Of a stretch of 64,000 nucleotides of DNA, positions 27,299 to 40,588 are shown one piece after another (the stretch's first letter is position 1; every line of letters starts with the position of its first letter). The position numbers and the translations under genes are program-made. The stretch spans positions 306,838 to 370,837 of the forward strand of contig NZ_WBYM01000003.1 in assembly GCF_013283365.1 (NCBI RefSeq), read 5' to 3'. The notes under the pieces were generated by a model. The model made no database searches and had not been told where the DNA came from. It worked only from the letters and a program-made list of their open reading frames with translations. This DNA comes from Marinobacterium sp. xm-d-530. GTDB taxonomy: Bacteria > Pseudomonadota > Gammaproteobacteria > Pseudomonadales > Balneatricaceae.

Positions 27299-28747
27299 AT
27301 GCACTTCAAAGTGATTCTCAGAATACTTGGCCTGCTGTTGATGATATTCAGCATCACTCAGCTTCCGCCAGCCCTCGTCTCGATGATCTACGACGATGGC
27401 AATATTCAGGCCTTTGTTGGGGCTTTCTTCGTCACGCTGTTTACCGGTTTTTTGATTTGGCTCCCCTTCATGCGAGTCCGCCAAGATCTGCGAACACGCG
27501 ACGGCTTCTTAATTACCGTTCTATTCTGGACGGTACTGGGCTTCTTCGGTTCGTTACCTATCTACTTTTCGGCCGAAACAAACCTTACCTTTACCGACGC
27601 TCTGTTTGAGGCCGTCTCTGGTCTGACGACAACAGGAGCGACCGTCATCACTGGACTGGATACGCTTCCCAAGTCCCTGCTCTACTATCGACAGCAGCTG
27701 CAGTGGTTGGGTGGTATGGGTATCATCGTACTAGCCGTCGCGATACTGCCAATGCTGGGCATCGGTGGGATGCAGCTCTACCGCGCTGAAACACCTGGCC
27801 CGGTAAAAGATTCAAAGCTGACACCTAGAATCACCGAAACTGCCAAAGCGCTTTGGAACATCTACCTGACGCTGACGATTGCCTGCGCACTGGGCTACTG
27901 GGCGGCAGGAATGGAGCTGTTCGATGCGATTGGCCACAGTTTCTCTACTGTTGCCATTGGCGGGTTCTCAACACACGATGCCAGTATTGGATTCTATGAC
28001 AGCGCACTGATCGAGATGATTTGTGTACTCTTTATGGTGCTTTCGGGGATCAACTTCGGCCTTCACTTTGCCGCTTGGCGACAGCATAGTGTCGCCCACT
28101 ACTTCTCAGATCCAGAGTTCAAGTTCTACCTCTTCTCTCTGATCAGCCTGTCGCTGTTTACGCTGTTTGTACTCGACTTTACCGGCACCTACGAATCGAT
28201 TGAGGCGCTTCGCAAAGCGGTCTTTATGGTTGTCTCCATTGCAACGACGACCGGCTTTGCCGTCGCGGACTTTGCACACTGGCCCGCCATGCTGCCCTTC
28301 TTACTCTTCTTGGCAGCCTTTGCCGGAGGCTGTGCAGGATCGACTGGTGGCGGTATGAAACAGATACGTCTACTGCTGATTCTAAAACAGGGTTACCGTG
28401 AGATTGTGCGCCTAATTCACCCGAACGCGATCATGCCTGTGAAGCTGGGAAGACGCCCAATTTCGAACAAGGTGCTTGAAGCGGTTTGGGGATTTTTCTC
28501 GGTCTACTTGATCGTCTTTGTGGTGATGCTAGTTGCACTGCTAGCCACTGGACTGGATCAGGTAACGGCATGGTCGGCAGTGGGCGCTACGCTCAACAAC
28601 CTTGGCCCAGGCCTTGGTGATGTTGCGGCACACTATGGTGACATACCGACTACCGCCAAATGGATTCTGGTCTTTGCGATGTTGCTAGGACGTCTTGAGG
28701 TATTTACCTTATTAGTCCTACTAACACCGGCTTTCTGGCGCCGATAA
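27299..28747 (+). CDS. trkH: Trk potassium uptake channel TrkH
   Basis: A 482-aa polytopic membrane protein with the pore repeats of the Trk/Ktr superfamily. Selectivity-filter regions are visible in SGLTTTGATV, TVAIGGFSTHD, IATTTGFAVAD and GATLNNLGPGLG, and GGCAGSTGGGMK forms the intramembrane loop. It conducts K+ with TrkA as regulator. It ends with TAA just before a short hairpin (28746-28768), with no obvious T-tract. Confidence 0.96.
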   Translation: MHFKVILRILGLLLMIFSITQLPPALVSMIYDDGNIQAFVGAFFVTLFTGFLIWLPFMRVRQDLRTRDGFLITVLFWTVLGFFGSLPIYFSAETNLTFTDALFEAVSGLTTTGATVITGLDTLPKSLLYYRQQLQWLGGMGIIVLAVAILPMLGIGGMQLYRAETPGPVKDSKLTPRITETAKALWNIYLTLTIACALGYWAAGMELFDAIGHSFSTVAIGGFSTHDASIGFYDSALIEMICVLFMVLSGINFGLHFAAWRQHSVAHYFSDPEFKFYLFSLISLSLFTLFVLDFTGTYESIEALRKAVFMVVSIATTTGFAVADFAHWPAMLPFLLFLAAFAGGCAGSTGGGMKQIRLLLILKQGYREIVRLIHPNAIMPVKLGRRPISNKVLEAVWGFFSVYLIVFVVMLVALLATGLDQVTAWSAVGATLNNLGPGLGDVAAHYGDIPTTAKWILVFAMLLGRLEVFTLLVLLTPAFWRR

Positions 28748-28768
28748 CCCTATTAAATGGATAGGGTT
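28746..28768 (+). terminator. Short hairpin after trkH
   Basis: Stem AACCCTAT / ATAGGGTT, 8 bp with a 7-base loop, overlaps the trkH stop codon. There is no T-run, so termination is uncertain. Confidence 0.3.
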
Positions 28769-28798
28769 ACGCCCCTCTTAAATTCTTAAGGAATGCTG

Positions 28799-28804
28799 TA
28801 TAAT
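28799..28804 (+). promoter_or_regulatory. Putative -10 element for glyQS
   Basis: A consensus TATAAT lies 46 bases before the glyQ start. No clear -35 at the right distance was found. Confidence 0.4.
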
Positions 28805-28849
28805 TCTCGGCTAATTTTTTGCAAAAAATCCTAGCCGAGGACTTCTGTC

Positions 28850-29803
28850 GTGACCGACACTGTCAAACCTGATGTAAGCACCTTCCAAGGTCTTATCTTT
28901 GCCCTACAACAGTATTGGGCCGAGCAAGGCTGTGTAATTGTTCAGCCACTGGATATGGAAGTGGGTGCTGGTACTTTCCACCCGTCTACCACTCTGCGTG
29001 CTATCGGCCCAGAGAGCTGGAACTCAGCTTACGTTCAACCAAGCCGACGCCCAACCGATGGCCGTTACGGTGAGAACCCAAACCGTCTTCAACACTACTA
29101 CCAATTTCAGGTTGTGATGAAGCCTCACCCAGACAACTTCCAAGAGCTCTACCTTGGTTCGCTTGAGCGTCTTGGCTTTGATCTTTTGACGCACGATGTA
29201 CGCTTTGTAGAAGACAACTGGGAATCACCTACATTGGGTGCTTGGGGTCTTGGTTGGGAAGTCTGGCTGAACGGCATGGAAGTCACTCAGTTCACTTACT
29301 TCCAACAGGTTGGCGGTCTTGAGTGTTACCCGGTCACTGGCGAAATCACCTACGGTCTAGAGCGTCTAGCTATGTACGTTCAAGAGGTAGACAGTGTTTA
29401 TGATCTCGTTTGGTCTAAGGCACCGGACGGTACCGTTGTAACCTACGGCGATGTCTTCCACCAAAACGAAGTCGAGCAGTCAACTTACAACTTTGAGTAC
29501 GCTGATGTGCCACACCTATTCAGCAACTTTGAGCACTACGAAAAAGAGTGTCAAAAACTGCTGGATGTCGGCTTACCGCTACCGGCTTATGAACAGGTCA
29601 TGAAGGCATCGCATACCTTCAACCTACTGGATGCGCGTCACGCGATCTCTGCGACTGAGCGTCAACGTTACATTCTTCGTGTTCGTACCTTAGCTCGCGG
29701 TGTTGCCGAAGCTTACTACAACAAGCGTAAAGAGCTTGGTTTCCCAATGGCAGAAGAGTCTATTCGCCAAGAGGTCCTAGCATCACTGGAGGGAGCCGAG
29801 TAA
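28850..29803 (+). CDS. glyQ: Glycyl-tRNA synthetase alpha subunit
   Basis: A 317-aa class II aminoacyl-tRNA synthetase subunit, carrying the catalytic site of the bacterial alpha2-beta2 GlyRS. Conserved blocks: [55 protein letters not shown] and [11 protein letters not shown]. It starts with GTG at 28850, with GAGGAC upstream. The stop shares one base with the glyS start (TAATG). Codon use is biased, consistent with high expression. Confidence 0.97.
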   Translation: MTDTVKPDVSTFQGLIFALQQYWAEQGCVIVQPLDMEVGAGTFHPSTTLRAIGPESWNSAYVQPSRRPTDGRYGENPNRLQHYYQFQVVMKPHPDNFQELYLGSLERLGFDLLTHDVRFVEDNWESPTLGAWGLGWEVWLNGMEVTQFTYFQQVGGLECYPVTGEITYGLERLAMYVQEVDSVYDLVWSKAPDGTVVTYGDVFHQNEVEQSTYNFEYADVPHLFSNFEHYEKECQKLLDVGLPLPAYEQVMKASHTFNLLDARHAISATERQRYILRVRTLARGVAEAYYNKRKELGFPMAEESIRQEVLASLEGAE

Positions 29804-31854
29804 TGAGTAATCAAGATTTTCTATTTGAACTGGGTACTGAAGAGCTACCACCGGGTGCACTTCTCTCTCTGTCAGACGCACTGGGTAAAAGCCTCACGGC
29901 TCAACTGAACGATGCTCAGCTTAACTTTTCATCTTTAGAGCTATTTGCTGCTCCACGTCGCTTGGCCGTATTGGTTAAAGAGCTAGACAGCCAACAGCCT
30001 GATCGTAACATTGAAAAACGCGGACCCTCTGCAAAAGCACCTGAACAAGCCGCTAAAGGTTTTGCTGGCAGCTGCGGTGTCTCTCTTGAAGACCTTGTCA
30101 TTGAGAATACTGACAAGGGTGACTACTACGTCTACCGCGGTACTGAGGTTGGTAAACCTGCTGCAGAACTTCTACCAGGAATGCTTGAGACCGCTTTGAG
30201 CGGGCTGCCGATTCCTAAGCGTATGCGTTGGGCGGCTAGCCGTACTGAGTTTGTCCGCCCTGTTAAATGGATCGTTGCGCTGCTGGGTGATGAGGTTCTA
30301 CCTTGTACTCTACTTGAGGTCACTTCTGGCCGTAAATCACGTGGCCACCGCTTCCACTACCCACATGATATTGAGCTGATGACTGCAGGTGAATACGCTG
30401 CCACGCTTCGTAACACCGGTAAAGTTGTGGCTAGCTTCGCTGAGCGTCGTGAAATGATTCGTGAACAAGTGCTAGCTGAAGCTGCTCGTATTGGCGGAAC
30501 TGCTGAGATTGACGAAGATCTTCTGGACGAAGTCTGTGCACTGAACGAATGGCCTGTTGCATTGGCTGGACGTTTTGAAGAGCGCTTCCTTGAGGTACCT
30601 GAGCAAGTCCTAATCCTTTCAATGAAAGAGAACCAGAAGTACTTCCACCTTGTCGATAGCAACAACAAGCTGATGCCGTACTTCATTACGATCTCAAACA
30701 TTGAGTCTAAAGATCCTCAGCAGGTGATTGCAGGCAACGAGAAGGTGATTCGCCCTCGCCTAGCTGATGCTGCGTTCTTCTTTGAAACGGACAAGAAGGC
30801 GCCTCTTATTGATCGCCTAGAGAAGCTAAAGAGTGTCGTATTCCAAAACGAGCTTGGCACAGTCGCCGACAAAGCTGCTCGCATTGAAGCAACGGCCACT
30901 GCCATTGCCAAACTGATTGGCGGTAATGAAGCGTTTGCCGCTCGTGCTTCACAACTTGCTAAGTGTGACCTGCTAACAGATACCGTTTATGAGTTCACAG
31001 AGCTTCAGGGCCTTATGGGTTACCACTTCGCACTGCACGATGGTGAAGAGCAAGAAGTTGCACAGGCGATCTACGAGCAGTACATGCCAAAGTTTGCCGG
31101 TGACGATCTACCTGCCTCTAAAACGGGCATTGCTGTAGCCTTGGCAGATCGCTTGGACACACTAGTCGGTCTGTTTGCGATCAACCAGCCGCCTACAGGT
31201 TCTAAAGATCCATTTGCACTGCGTCGTGCAGCATTGGGCGTGCTTCGTATTATCGTTGAACATGAGTTAGATCTTGATCTTAAAGAGCTTCTTCAGACTG
31301 CAGCATCAAACTACCAAGCACTCCCTGCTTTGGACAGTGCTGCTGATAATGTCTTTGAATTCATGCTGGAACGCTTCCGTTTCTGGTTTGAAGAAGAGGG
31401 CATTAGCGCTGAGATCTACCTGTCGATCCACGGTCTTCGCCCAAGCAAACCATTAGACTTTGTGCGTCGTGCTCATGCTGTTGCGGCCTTTACACAACTT
31501 GAAGCGGCCTCAGCACTGATTGCTGGCAACAAGCGCGTTGGTAATATCCTTGCGAAACTAGATTCTACACCGTCTACCGCTATCAACGATGCACTGCTAT
31601 CTGATGAGGCTGAAAAAGAGCTTGCTCAAGCACTCAAGGGTTTAAGCAGTTCAGTTGCATCAATGACAGGTGAAGGCGATTACCAGGGCGCTCTTCAAGC
31701 TCTAGCTGATCTTCGTCAGCCAATCGACCGCTTCTTCGAAGAGGTTCGTGTCATGGCAGATGACGCTGACGTTAAGCAAAACCGTCTTGCGATGCTGCAA
31801 CAACTTAAAGAGCTATTTGGTGGAATCGCCGATATCTCCGAATTGGCTGGCTAA
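29803..31854 (+). CDS. glyS: Glycyl-tRNA synthetase beta subunit
   Basis: A 683-aa subunit with N-terminal FELGTEELPP and internal blocks RMRWAASRTEFVRPVKWIVAL, LSMKENQKYFHL and KLKSVVFQNELGTV, ending in a DALR-like C-terminal anticodon-binding region. It recognises tRNA-Gly and pairs with GlyQ. It is followed 15 bases later by a strong terminator that closes the glyQS operon. Confidence 0.97.
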   Translation: MSNQDFLFELGTEELPPGALLSLSDALGKSLTAQLNDAQLNFSSLELFAAPRRLAVLVKELDSQQPDRNIEKRGPSAKAPEQAAKGFAGSCGVSLEDLVIENTDKGDYYVYRGTEVGKPAAELLPGMLETALSGLPIPKRMRWAASRTEFVRPVKWIVALLGDEVLPCTLLEVTSGRKSRGHRFHYPHDIELMTAGEYAATLRNTGKVVASFAERREMIREQVLAEAARIGGTAEIDEDLLDEVCALNEWPVALAGRFEERFLEVPEQVLILSMKENQKYFHLVDSNNKLMPYFITISNIESKDPQQVIAGNEKVIRPRLADAAFFFETDKKAPLIDRLEKLKSVVFQNELGTVADKAARIEATATAIAKLIGGNEAFAARASQLAKCDLLTDTVYEFTELQGLMGYHFALHDGEEQEVAQAIYEQYMPKFAGDDLPASKTGIAVALADRLDTLVGLFAINQPPTGSKDPFALRRAALGVLRIIVEHELDLDLKELLQTAASNYQALPALDSAADNVFEFMLERFRFWFEEEGISAEIYLSIHGLRPSKPLDFVRRAHAVAAFTQLEAASALIAGNKRVGNILAKLDSTPSTAINDALLSDEAEKELAQALKGLSSSVASMTGEGDYQGALQALADLRQPIDRFFEEVRVMADDADVKQNRLAMLQQLKELFGGIADISELAG

Positions 31855-31869
31855 ACTTAATTGGCCATC

Positions 31870-31898
31870 AAAAAACCCGAGCACTGCTCGGGTTTTTT
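31870..31898 (+). terminator. Rho-independent terminator of glyQS
   Basis: GC stem CCCGAGC / GCTCGGG with loop ACT, preceded by A6 and followed by T6. Confidence 0.93.
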
Positions 31899-31968
31899 AT
31901 TTGTAAATATCTGCTTTTCTACTACTTTGCATAGTGTTGAATCAAACCACTGACTGCAAGGATGCAAG

Positions 31969-32553
31969 ATGCAAAAAGTTAATCCCAAACTCACCGCCAT
32001 CGCCTATTTCATTATTGGCCTTTTAGTGTTTTACACACTTTTCCTAGATAAACCCATAACCAATGAGGATGATCGAATTATCATTTTTAACCAGCACCCG
32101 AATGGTGAAGAGATCAAATATGCACTTGGTTTGAACAGTTATATTGGGTTCGAAATGATTCCATTTAATATGCTTAACAAGCCTCTCTCTGCGACACATC
32201 TCCACCGAAGCATTAATGAATTTGATAAATATGCGGTGTATTTTGGTGATGACACGGATGGAGCTCTAACAACCGGCTTCATTCTCAGCGTCAGTGATTG
32301 CCTTAGCAGCCCTTCTATTTATCACTCACTCGTCAATCAGATACCTATCTCTTTTACTGCCAGTTGTGACGATAAGCGGGCCGATCTTCAATTTGTCACA
32401 CCGACCATCCCAAATGACAACCAGCTACTCTTAAACATGTTTGAAAGCCATACGTTCATCGACTATCAACCGAAGTCTAGTTCTGATTTTACTATTAGAT
32501 TTTCAATGGACGGATTCACTCAAGCGATGCACAGTGAATTTAGCGACGATTGA
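31969..32553 (+). CDS. Unrecognised protein with N-terminal membrane anchor
   Basis: A 194-aa protein I do not recognise. Residues 8-27 form a hydrophobic segment (LTAIAYFIIGLLVFYTLFL), giving a single membrane anchor with the rest probably periplasmic. Two cysteines (in SDCLSS and ASCDDK) could form a disulfide. The soluble part is rich in Asp, Asn and Ser without clear domains. It is AT-richer than its glyS neighbour. Its stop lies 6 bases before a parS site, and it is convergent with gyrB. Possible lineage-specific gene. Confidence 0.6.
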   Translation: MQKVNPKLTAIAYFIIGLLVFYTLFLDKPITNEDDRIIIFNQHPNGEEIKYALGLNSYIGFEMIPFNMLNKPLSATHLHRSINEFDKYAVYFGDDTDGALTTGFILSVSDCLSSPSIYHSLVNQIPISFTASCDDKRADLQFVTPTIPNDNQLLLNMFESHTFIDYQPKSSSDFTIRFSMDGFTQAMHSEFSDD

Positions 32554-32559
32554 TTCAAA

Positions 32560-32575
32560 TGTTTCACGTGAAACT
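32560..32575. promoter_or_regulatory. parS: parS site 1
   Basis: TGTTTCACGTGAAACT contains the 14-bp perfect palindrome GTTTCACGTGAAAC and differs from the 16-bp consensus parS only in its last base. It is the expected binding site for the ParB encoded at 50216-51082. Confidence 0.93.
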
Positions 32576-32619
32576 TTTTATCAAATAAGATTGAAACTTA
32601 GAAATAGAAACAAGGAGTT

Positions 32620-32635
32620 TGTTTCACGTGAAACA
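32620..32635. promoter_or_regulatory. parS: parS site 2
   Basis: TGTTTCACGTGAAACA is a full 16-bp palindromic parS, 60 bp from the first copy, in the gap between the convergent 194-aa protein gene and gyrB. Confidence 0.96.
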
Positions 32636-32639
32636 AATT

Positions 32640-32666
32640 AAAAAGGCGCCTATAGGCGCCCTTTCT
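32640..32666 (-). terminator. Terminator of the gyrB operon
   Basis: The palindrome GGCGCCTATAGGCGCC (32645-32660) is preceded on the plus strand by A5, which is the T-tract for the minus-strand gyrB message. Confidence 0.85.
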
Positions 32667-32681
32667 CTAAAACACTAAACA

Positions 32682-36204
<3,523 letters not shown>

Positions 36205-36210
36205 AAACAG

Positions 36211-36233
36211 AAAAGGCCGCCCTAGGGACGGCC
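36211..36233 (-). terminator. Hairpin between dnaN and recF
   Basis: On the minus strand, a 9-bp stem (AGGCCGTCC / GGGCGGCCT, one G-U pair) is followed by TTTTCTG. It could reduce recF-gyrB transcription relative to dnaN. Confidence 0.6.
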
Positions 36234-36249
36234 TCTATTGAAGCGTTAA

Positions 36250-37353
36250 TTACATGCGCATTGGCATGATGACGTAGGTTGAGTTTGGATCATCGAAGCC
36301 TTGAATCAGCGCACTGCTGTTTGCATCAGCTAAGGTGAAACGAACCACATCGGAACCAAGAATAGAGAGTACATCGAGCAGATAGTTAACGTTGAAACCG
36401 ATATCGATCGAAGGACCTTCGTACTCAACAGCTACAGTCTCTTCTGCCTCTTCCTGCTCTGGGTTATTTGCCGTCACTTTAAGGTAGCCATCGCTGAGCG
36501 TCAGACGCACACCTCGATATTTCTCGTTCGATAGAATCGCAATACGCTGGAATACCTGACGCAGCTCTTGGCGATCACCAAGAACGACCTTGTCACCGTT
36601 TTTAGGGATCACTCGTTGGTAGTCAGGGAACTTGCCATCAACCAGCTTCGACGTGAAGGTGTAGTCACCGACATTGGCACGAATGTGTGATGCACCAATA
36701 ACCAGTGTAACCGGTGAGTCACCACCTTGGAGTAATCGAGCTAGCTCAAGAATACCTTTACGAGGCACGATGATCTGATGCGCACCACCCGCTGGCACAT
36801 CCGCTGCAGAAGCCGAAGTAGCCAGACGGTGACCATCGGTCGCAACCGAACGAAGTGAGTCTTCACTTACTTCCAGTAGCATGCCATTTAGGTAATAACG
36901 GACATCCTGTTGCGCCATAGAGAAGCCTGTCTTTTCGATCAACTGACGCAGTTCTGACTGTGGCAAGCTTAACTCGAAGGCTTGTGGGCTATCTTCAACA
37001 TTCGGGAATTCAGACGCCGCCAAGGTTGTTAGTGAGAACTTAGAACGACCCGACTTGATGATCATCTTCTGACCGCTCAGCTCCATCTCGATACGAGCGT
37101 CATCAGAGAGCGATTTACAGATATCCATCAGCTTGCGTGCTGGAACGGTCACAGAACCTGGTTGTGCCGGCTCTTGAAGCTGCACACGCCCTACCAACTC
37201 GACTTCGAGATCGGTACCGGTTAGTGAGAGTTGATCACCCTCAGCCACCATCAGAATGTTCGAGAGCACAGGCAGTGTCTGTCTGCGTTCAACCACGCCG
37301 GCAACAAGCTGTAGTGGTTTAATCAAAGCCTCACGAGTGATGACGAATCTCAT
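36250..37353 (-). CDS. dnaN: DNA polymerase III sliding clamp (beta)
   Basis: A 367-aa clamp with three beta-clamp domains. It begins MRFVITREALIKPLQLVAGV and contains VVERRQTLPVLSNIL, YYLNGMLLE, ATDGHRLA and the C-terminal YVIMPMRM that is part of the hydrophobic partner-binding pocket. It tethers Pol III to DNA. It lies 25 bases downstream of dnaA on the same strand. Confidence 0.97.
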   Translation of the reverse strand: MRFVITREALIKPLQLVAGVVERRQTLPVLSNILMVAEGDQLSLTGTDLEVELVGRVQLQEPAQPGSVTVPARKLMDICKSLSDDARIEMELSGQKMIIKSGRSKFSLTTLAASEFPNVEDSPQAFELSLPQSELRQLIEKTGFSMAQQDVRYYLNGMLLEVSEDSLRSVATDGHRLATSASAADVPAGGAHQIIVPRKGILELARLLQGGDSPVTLVIGASHIRANVGDYTFTSKLVDGKFPDYQRVIPKNGDKVVLGDRQELRQVFQRIAILSNEKYRGVRLTLSDGYLKVTANNPEQEEAEETVAVEYEGPSIDIGFNVNYLLDVLSILGSDVVRFTLADANSSALIQGFDDPNSTYVIMPMRM

Positions 37354-37378
37354 GCGTATTCCTATCTCAGTCTGTCAG

Positions 37379-38839
37379 TTAGGTCGTCAAATGACGAAGC
37401 AGGTTTTTGTAATCTTCTGCGATCTCAGCATTGCTGTCACGCAACTCTTTAATTTTTCGTGTCGCGTGCAAGACCGTGGTGTGATCTCGACCGCCAAATG
37501 CGTTGCCTATCTCGGGTAGGCTGTGGTTAGTTAGCTCTTTCGACAAGGACATAGCAACCTGTCTTGGTCGAGCAACTGAGCGACTGCGGCGCTTTGAGTG
37601 AAGATCGGCTACACGGATCTTATAGTACTCAGAAACCACTCGCTGAATGTTATCAATACTAACCTGTTTGTCCTGTAATGCCAGTAGATCCTTCAGTGAC
37701 TCTTTGACAAAGGTCGTGGTGATCGGACTACCGGTGAAGTGAGCATTCGCTATAACTCGCTTCAAAGCACCTTCTAACTCTCGGACATTACTACGAATCT
37801 TCTGTGCAAGGAAGAAGGCGGCATCATCTGGAAGCTTAATTCGCGCTTCGTGCGCCTTTTTCATAAGAATAGCGACGCGCGTCTCCAGCTCTGGCGGCTC
37901 AATGGCCACGGTTAAACCCCAACCAAATCGAGACTTCAAGCGCTCTTCCATGCCACCAATCTCTTTAGGATAGCGATCACTGGTCAAGATCATCTGCTGA
38001 CCACCTTCAAGTAGCGAATTAAAGGTGTGGAAGAACTCCTCTTGCGAGCGATCCTTGTTGGCAAAGAACTGAATGTCATCGATCAACAACGCATCGACCG
38101 AGCGGTAGTAGCGCTTAAAGTCATTAATCGCATTCAGCTGAAGTGCTTTAACCATATCGGCTACGAAGCGCTCTGAGTGCAGGTAGACAATCTTAGCGTT
38201 GGGATTACGCTTAAGCATTTCTGCACCCACAGCATGCATCAAGTGAGTTTTACCTAAGCCGACACCACCATAAATAAAGAGTGGGTTGTAACCACCACCC
38301 GGGTTATCGGCCACCTGTTGAGCCGCAGCAGAGGCTAGCTGGTTTGATTTACCTTGAACAAAGGATTCGAACGTAAAGCTGGGGTTTAAACTGGTCTGAT
38401 GGCGCAAACCACCCTCGACCTGCACCGTTCGCTCCATCACCTCTGGCTGAACCTCAAGCTCAGGCTGAATAATATCAGTAGAGGGGGCAACAATAGAGGT
38501 CGACGTGAATTCAGCTTGGGACTCTTGAGCCTCAACACGCATTGGCTTTGCTCGAGCCACTTCTGGTCGAGTACGAGTGACGGGTGAGGCAACGGACCCT
38601 GCTATGCTTATTTCGATAAGTGGCGCAGATTCACCACTCAAGCGTTCAACGACATCTTGAAAGCGGGTAACGAACTTATCCGCGACCCAATCCTTTACGA
38701 AACGGTTTGGGGCCAGTAGAACAATGTGCGACTCGGTCTCTAGATCCAAACGCAATGGGCGAACCCAAGTGTTGTACTGCTGTGACGGCAGTTCATCTTT
38801 TAGCGTTTCTAGGCATTGTTGCCATAGATCTTGAAACAT
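37379..38839 (-). CDS. dnaA: Chromosomal replication initiator DnaA
   Basis: A 486-aa initiator. Domain I ([21 protein letters not shown]) and a variable linker (about 100-150) precede the AAA+ domain, which has Walker [10 protein letters not shown] with Lys near 197 and Walker [12 protein letters not shown]. The C-terminal domain IV has [19 protein letters not shown] and the signature [11 protein letters not shown] for DnaA-box recognition. It opens oriC and is expected to control its own promoter through boxes upstream. It heads dnaA-dnaN-recF-gyrB. Confidence 0.97.
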   Translation of the reverse strand: MFQDLWQQCLETLKDELPSQQYNTWVRPLRLDLETESHIVLLAPNRFVKDWVADKFVTRFQDVVERLSGESAPLIEISIAGSVASPVTRTRPEVARAKPMRVEAQESQAEFTSTSIVAPSTDIIQPELEVQPEVMERTVQVEGGLRHQTSLNPSFTFESFVQGKSNQLASAAAQQVADNPGGGYNPLFIYGGVGLGKTHLMHAVGAEMLKRNPNAKIVYLHSERFVADMVKALQLNAINDFKRYYRSVDALLIDDIQFFANKDRSQEEFFHTFNSLLEGGQQMILTSDRYPKEIGGMEERLKSRFGWGLTVAIEPPELETRVAILMKKAHEARIKLPDDAAFFLAQKIRSNVRELEGALKRVIANAHFTGSPITTTFVKESLKDLLALQDKQVSIDNIQRVVSEYYKIRVADLHSKRRSRSVARPRQVAMSLSKELTNHSLPEIGNAFGGRDHTTVLHATRKIKELRDSNAEIAEDYKNLLRHLTT

Positions 38840-38879
38840 TTGTTGAGTCCCAGTGGGTTTTTAGAAGTATGGTTGAATC

Positions 38880-39047
38880 TTATCCCCAATGGGTGCAATT
38901 ATCCACAGAATTTTCAGATAAATAGCTGCAAGGTTTTTAAATCAATAGGTTACAAGCCCTCACAACCTTTGACCTATATCCGACTTTTTCCAGAACTTAA
39001 CAACTAAATGACAGCTTTTTCATAAGTTATAAACAGACTTATTCACA
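38880..39047. promoter_or_regulatory. dnaA upstream region with DnaA boxes
   Basis: This AT-rich gap holds a perfect DnaA box TTATCCACA (38899-38907), a near box TTATCCCCA (38880-38888) and TTATTCACA (39039-39047). Boxes here are consistent with DnaA autoregulation; the region is shorter on boxes than the mnmE-mnmG gap and is a weaker origin candidate. Confidence 0.72.
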
Positions 39048-39080
39048 AAAAACTGACAATCAACGTAAAAACAGGCACAA

Positions 39081-39104
39081 AAAAGGCTGCCGAAGCAGCC
39101 TTTT
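39081..39104 (-). terminator. Terminator of the dctQM operon
   Basis: On the minus strand, the stem AAAAGGCTGC / GCAGCCTTTT with a TTCG tetraloop, followed by T residues, lies about 15 bases after the dctM stop. Confidence 0.88.
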
Positions 39105-39118
39105 CAACGTAGATAGTA

Positions 39119-40588
39119 TTACTCAGCCCATGGGTCCGACGCGTCAGCGCCCCATGGGTCGTCACCACCACCCATACCATCGATAGTGATCTCTATCGTA
39201 TCCAGATCAACATCCAAAGGTGCATCAAGATTGTAGGTCACTATCTCTGGGAAGATGATGATCAACGCCAGTGATGTCAGCATAATCAGGATGAATGGAA
39301 TAGCCCCTCGGTAGATCTCCATGGTCTTCATGCCATGTACCAAACGACCGGTAATCTCATCCTTGTAATCGCTCTTTGGAGCCACACTTCGCAGGTAGAA
39401 GAGTGCAAAGCCAAAGGGAGGTGTTAAGAACGACATCGACATGTTCAATCCAACCACGACGAGGAACCACACCATGTTGATGTCCATGTTTGCCGCAACC
39501 GGGCCAATTAGTGGCATCAAGATGAATGCTATCTCGAAGAAGTCGATAAAGAAGCCGAGTACGAATACCAATAAGCTGACAAATAGAACAAAGCCAAGCT
39601 CACCACCAGGGATAAAGCTAAAAAGGTGCTCAATCCATAGGTCACCGTTTACTGCTCGGAAGGATAGAGCAAAGATAGATGAACCAACCAAAATAAACAT
39701 GACGAAGGTCGACAGTTTGGCCGTTGAGTCCAGAGCCCCTTTGATAACCTCCAGCGTCAGACGACGACGGATGATCGAGAGCAATAGAGCCCCCACAGCA
39801 CCCATTGCCCCACCCTCGGTCGGTGTTGCCCAACCAACGAAGATGGTTCCCAATACCAAGAAGATCAAAATGATCGGTGGCAGCATCGCGGTCAGAACCG
39901 ACACCATCAGCTTGGTGCCCTGAAGAGTACGCGCCTCTGCTGGCAGTGGTGGAACCATCGCCGGTTTGAAGATCGACAATGCGAACATGTATAGAAGTAA
40001 GAAGCTCACAACCATTGCCGCCGGTAGCATAGCACCCATGTAAGCATCTTTAACTGACAGTGAAAGCACATCGGCCAGTACGATCAACACCAGTGAAGGT
40101 GGGATGATCTGTGCCAGCGAGCCGGCACTGGTCAGAAGACCCGCCGCTGTCGGGTAGTGATAACGGTATCGCATCATAACCGGCAAGGAGATAAGGCCCA
40201 TTGAAATCACCGATGCTGCCACAACACCCGTCGTTGCCGCGAGGAGCGCACCGACAAGAATGACAGCATAACCAAGACCACCCGGTACTCGCCCAAACAA
40301 CTGCCCTGCCGATTCAAGCAAGTCCTCTGCCATGCCTGAGCGTTGCAGGATAATCCCCATGAAGGTGAAGAACGGAATCGCCAGCAAAGTGTCGTTCTGC
40401 ATAATGCCGTAGATACGTTCAGGTATTGCCTGAAGCAGCACCCAATCCAATAGACCAAGCTCATGACCAATGATCGCAAACAGAATGCCGTTAGCTGCCA
40501 AACTAAACGCAACTGGGAAGCCCGATAGAAGGAAGATGATCAGAGTGCCGAACATAATCGGCGCGATGTTATCCGCTAGAAATTCCAT
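39119..40588 (-). CDS. dctM: TRAP transporter large permease (DctM)
   Basis: A 489-aa polytopic membrane protein of the DctM/IT superfamily, with about twelve segments. Conserved regions include LLSGFPVAFSLAANGILFA, IPFFTFMGIILQRSGMAEDLL, GVVAASVISMGLISLPVMMRY and IIPPSLVLIVLADVL. A tail of about 50 residues after the last membrane segment ends in GGGDDPWGADASDPWAE, longer than typical DctM. It is directly adjacent to dctQ. Together with DctP and DctQ it imports an organic acid driven by the sodium gradient. Confidence 0.94.
   Translation of the reverse strand: MEFLADNIAPIMFGTLIIFLLSGFPVAFSLAANGILFAIIGHELGLLDWVLLQAIPERIYGIMQNDTLLAIPFFTFMGIILQRSGMAEDLLESAGQLFGRVPGGLGYAVILVGALLAATTGVVAASVISMGLISLPVMMRYRYHYPTAAGLLTSAGSLAQIIPPSLVLIVLADVLSLSVKDAYMGAMLPAAMVVSFLLLYMFALSIFKPAMVPPLPAEARTLQGTKLMVSVLTAMLPPIILIFLVLGTIFVGWATPTEGGAMGAVGALLLSIIRRRLTLEVIKGALDSTAKLSTFVMFILVGSSIFALSFRAVNGDLWIEHLFSFIPGGELGFVLFVSLLVFVLGFFIDFFEIAFILMPLIGPVAANMDINMVWFLVVVGLNMSMSFLTPPFGFALFYLRSVAPKSDYKDEITGRLVHGMKTMEIYRGAIPFILIMLTSLALIIIFPEIVTYNLDAPLDVDLDTIEITIDGMGGGDDPWGADASDPWAE

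Noticed and set aside
39441..39923. A 160-codon open frame opposite dctM
   Set aside because: The Lys/Pro/Thr-rich composition is the mirror of hydrophobic membrane codons; no independent signals.
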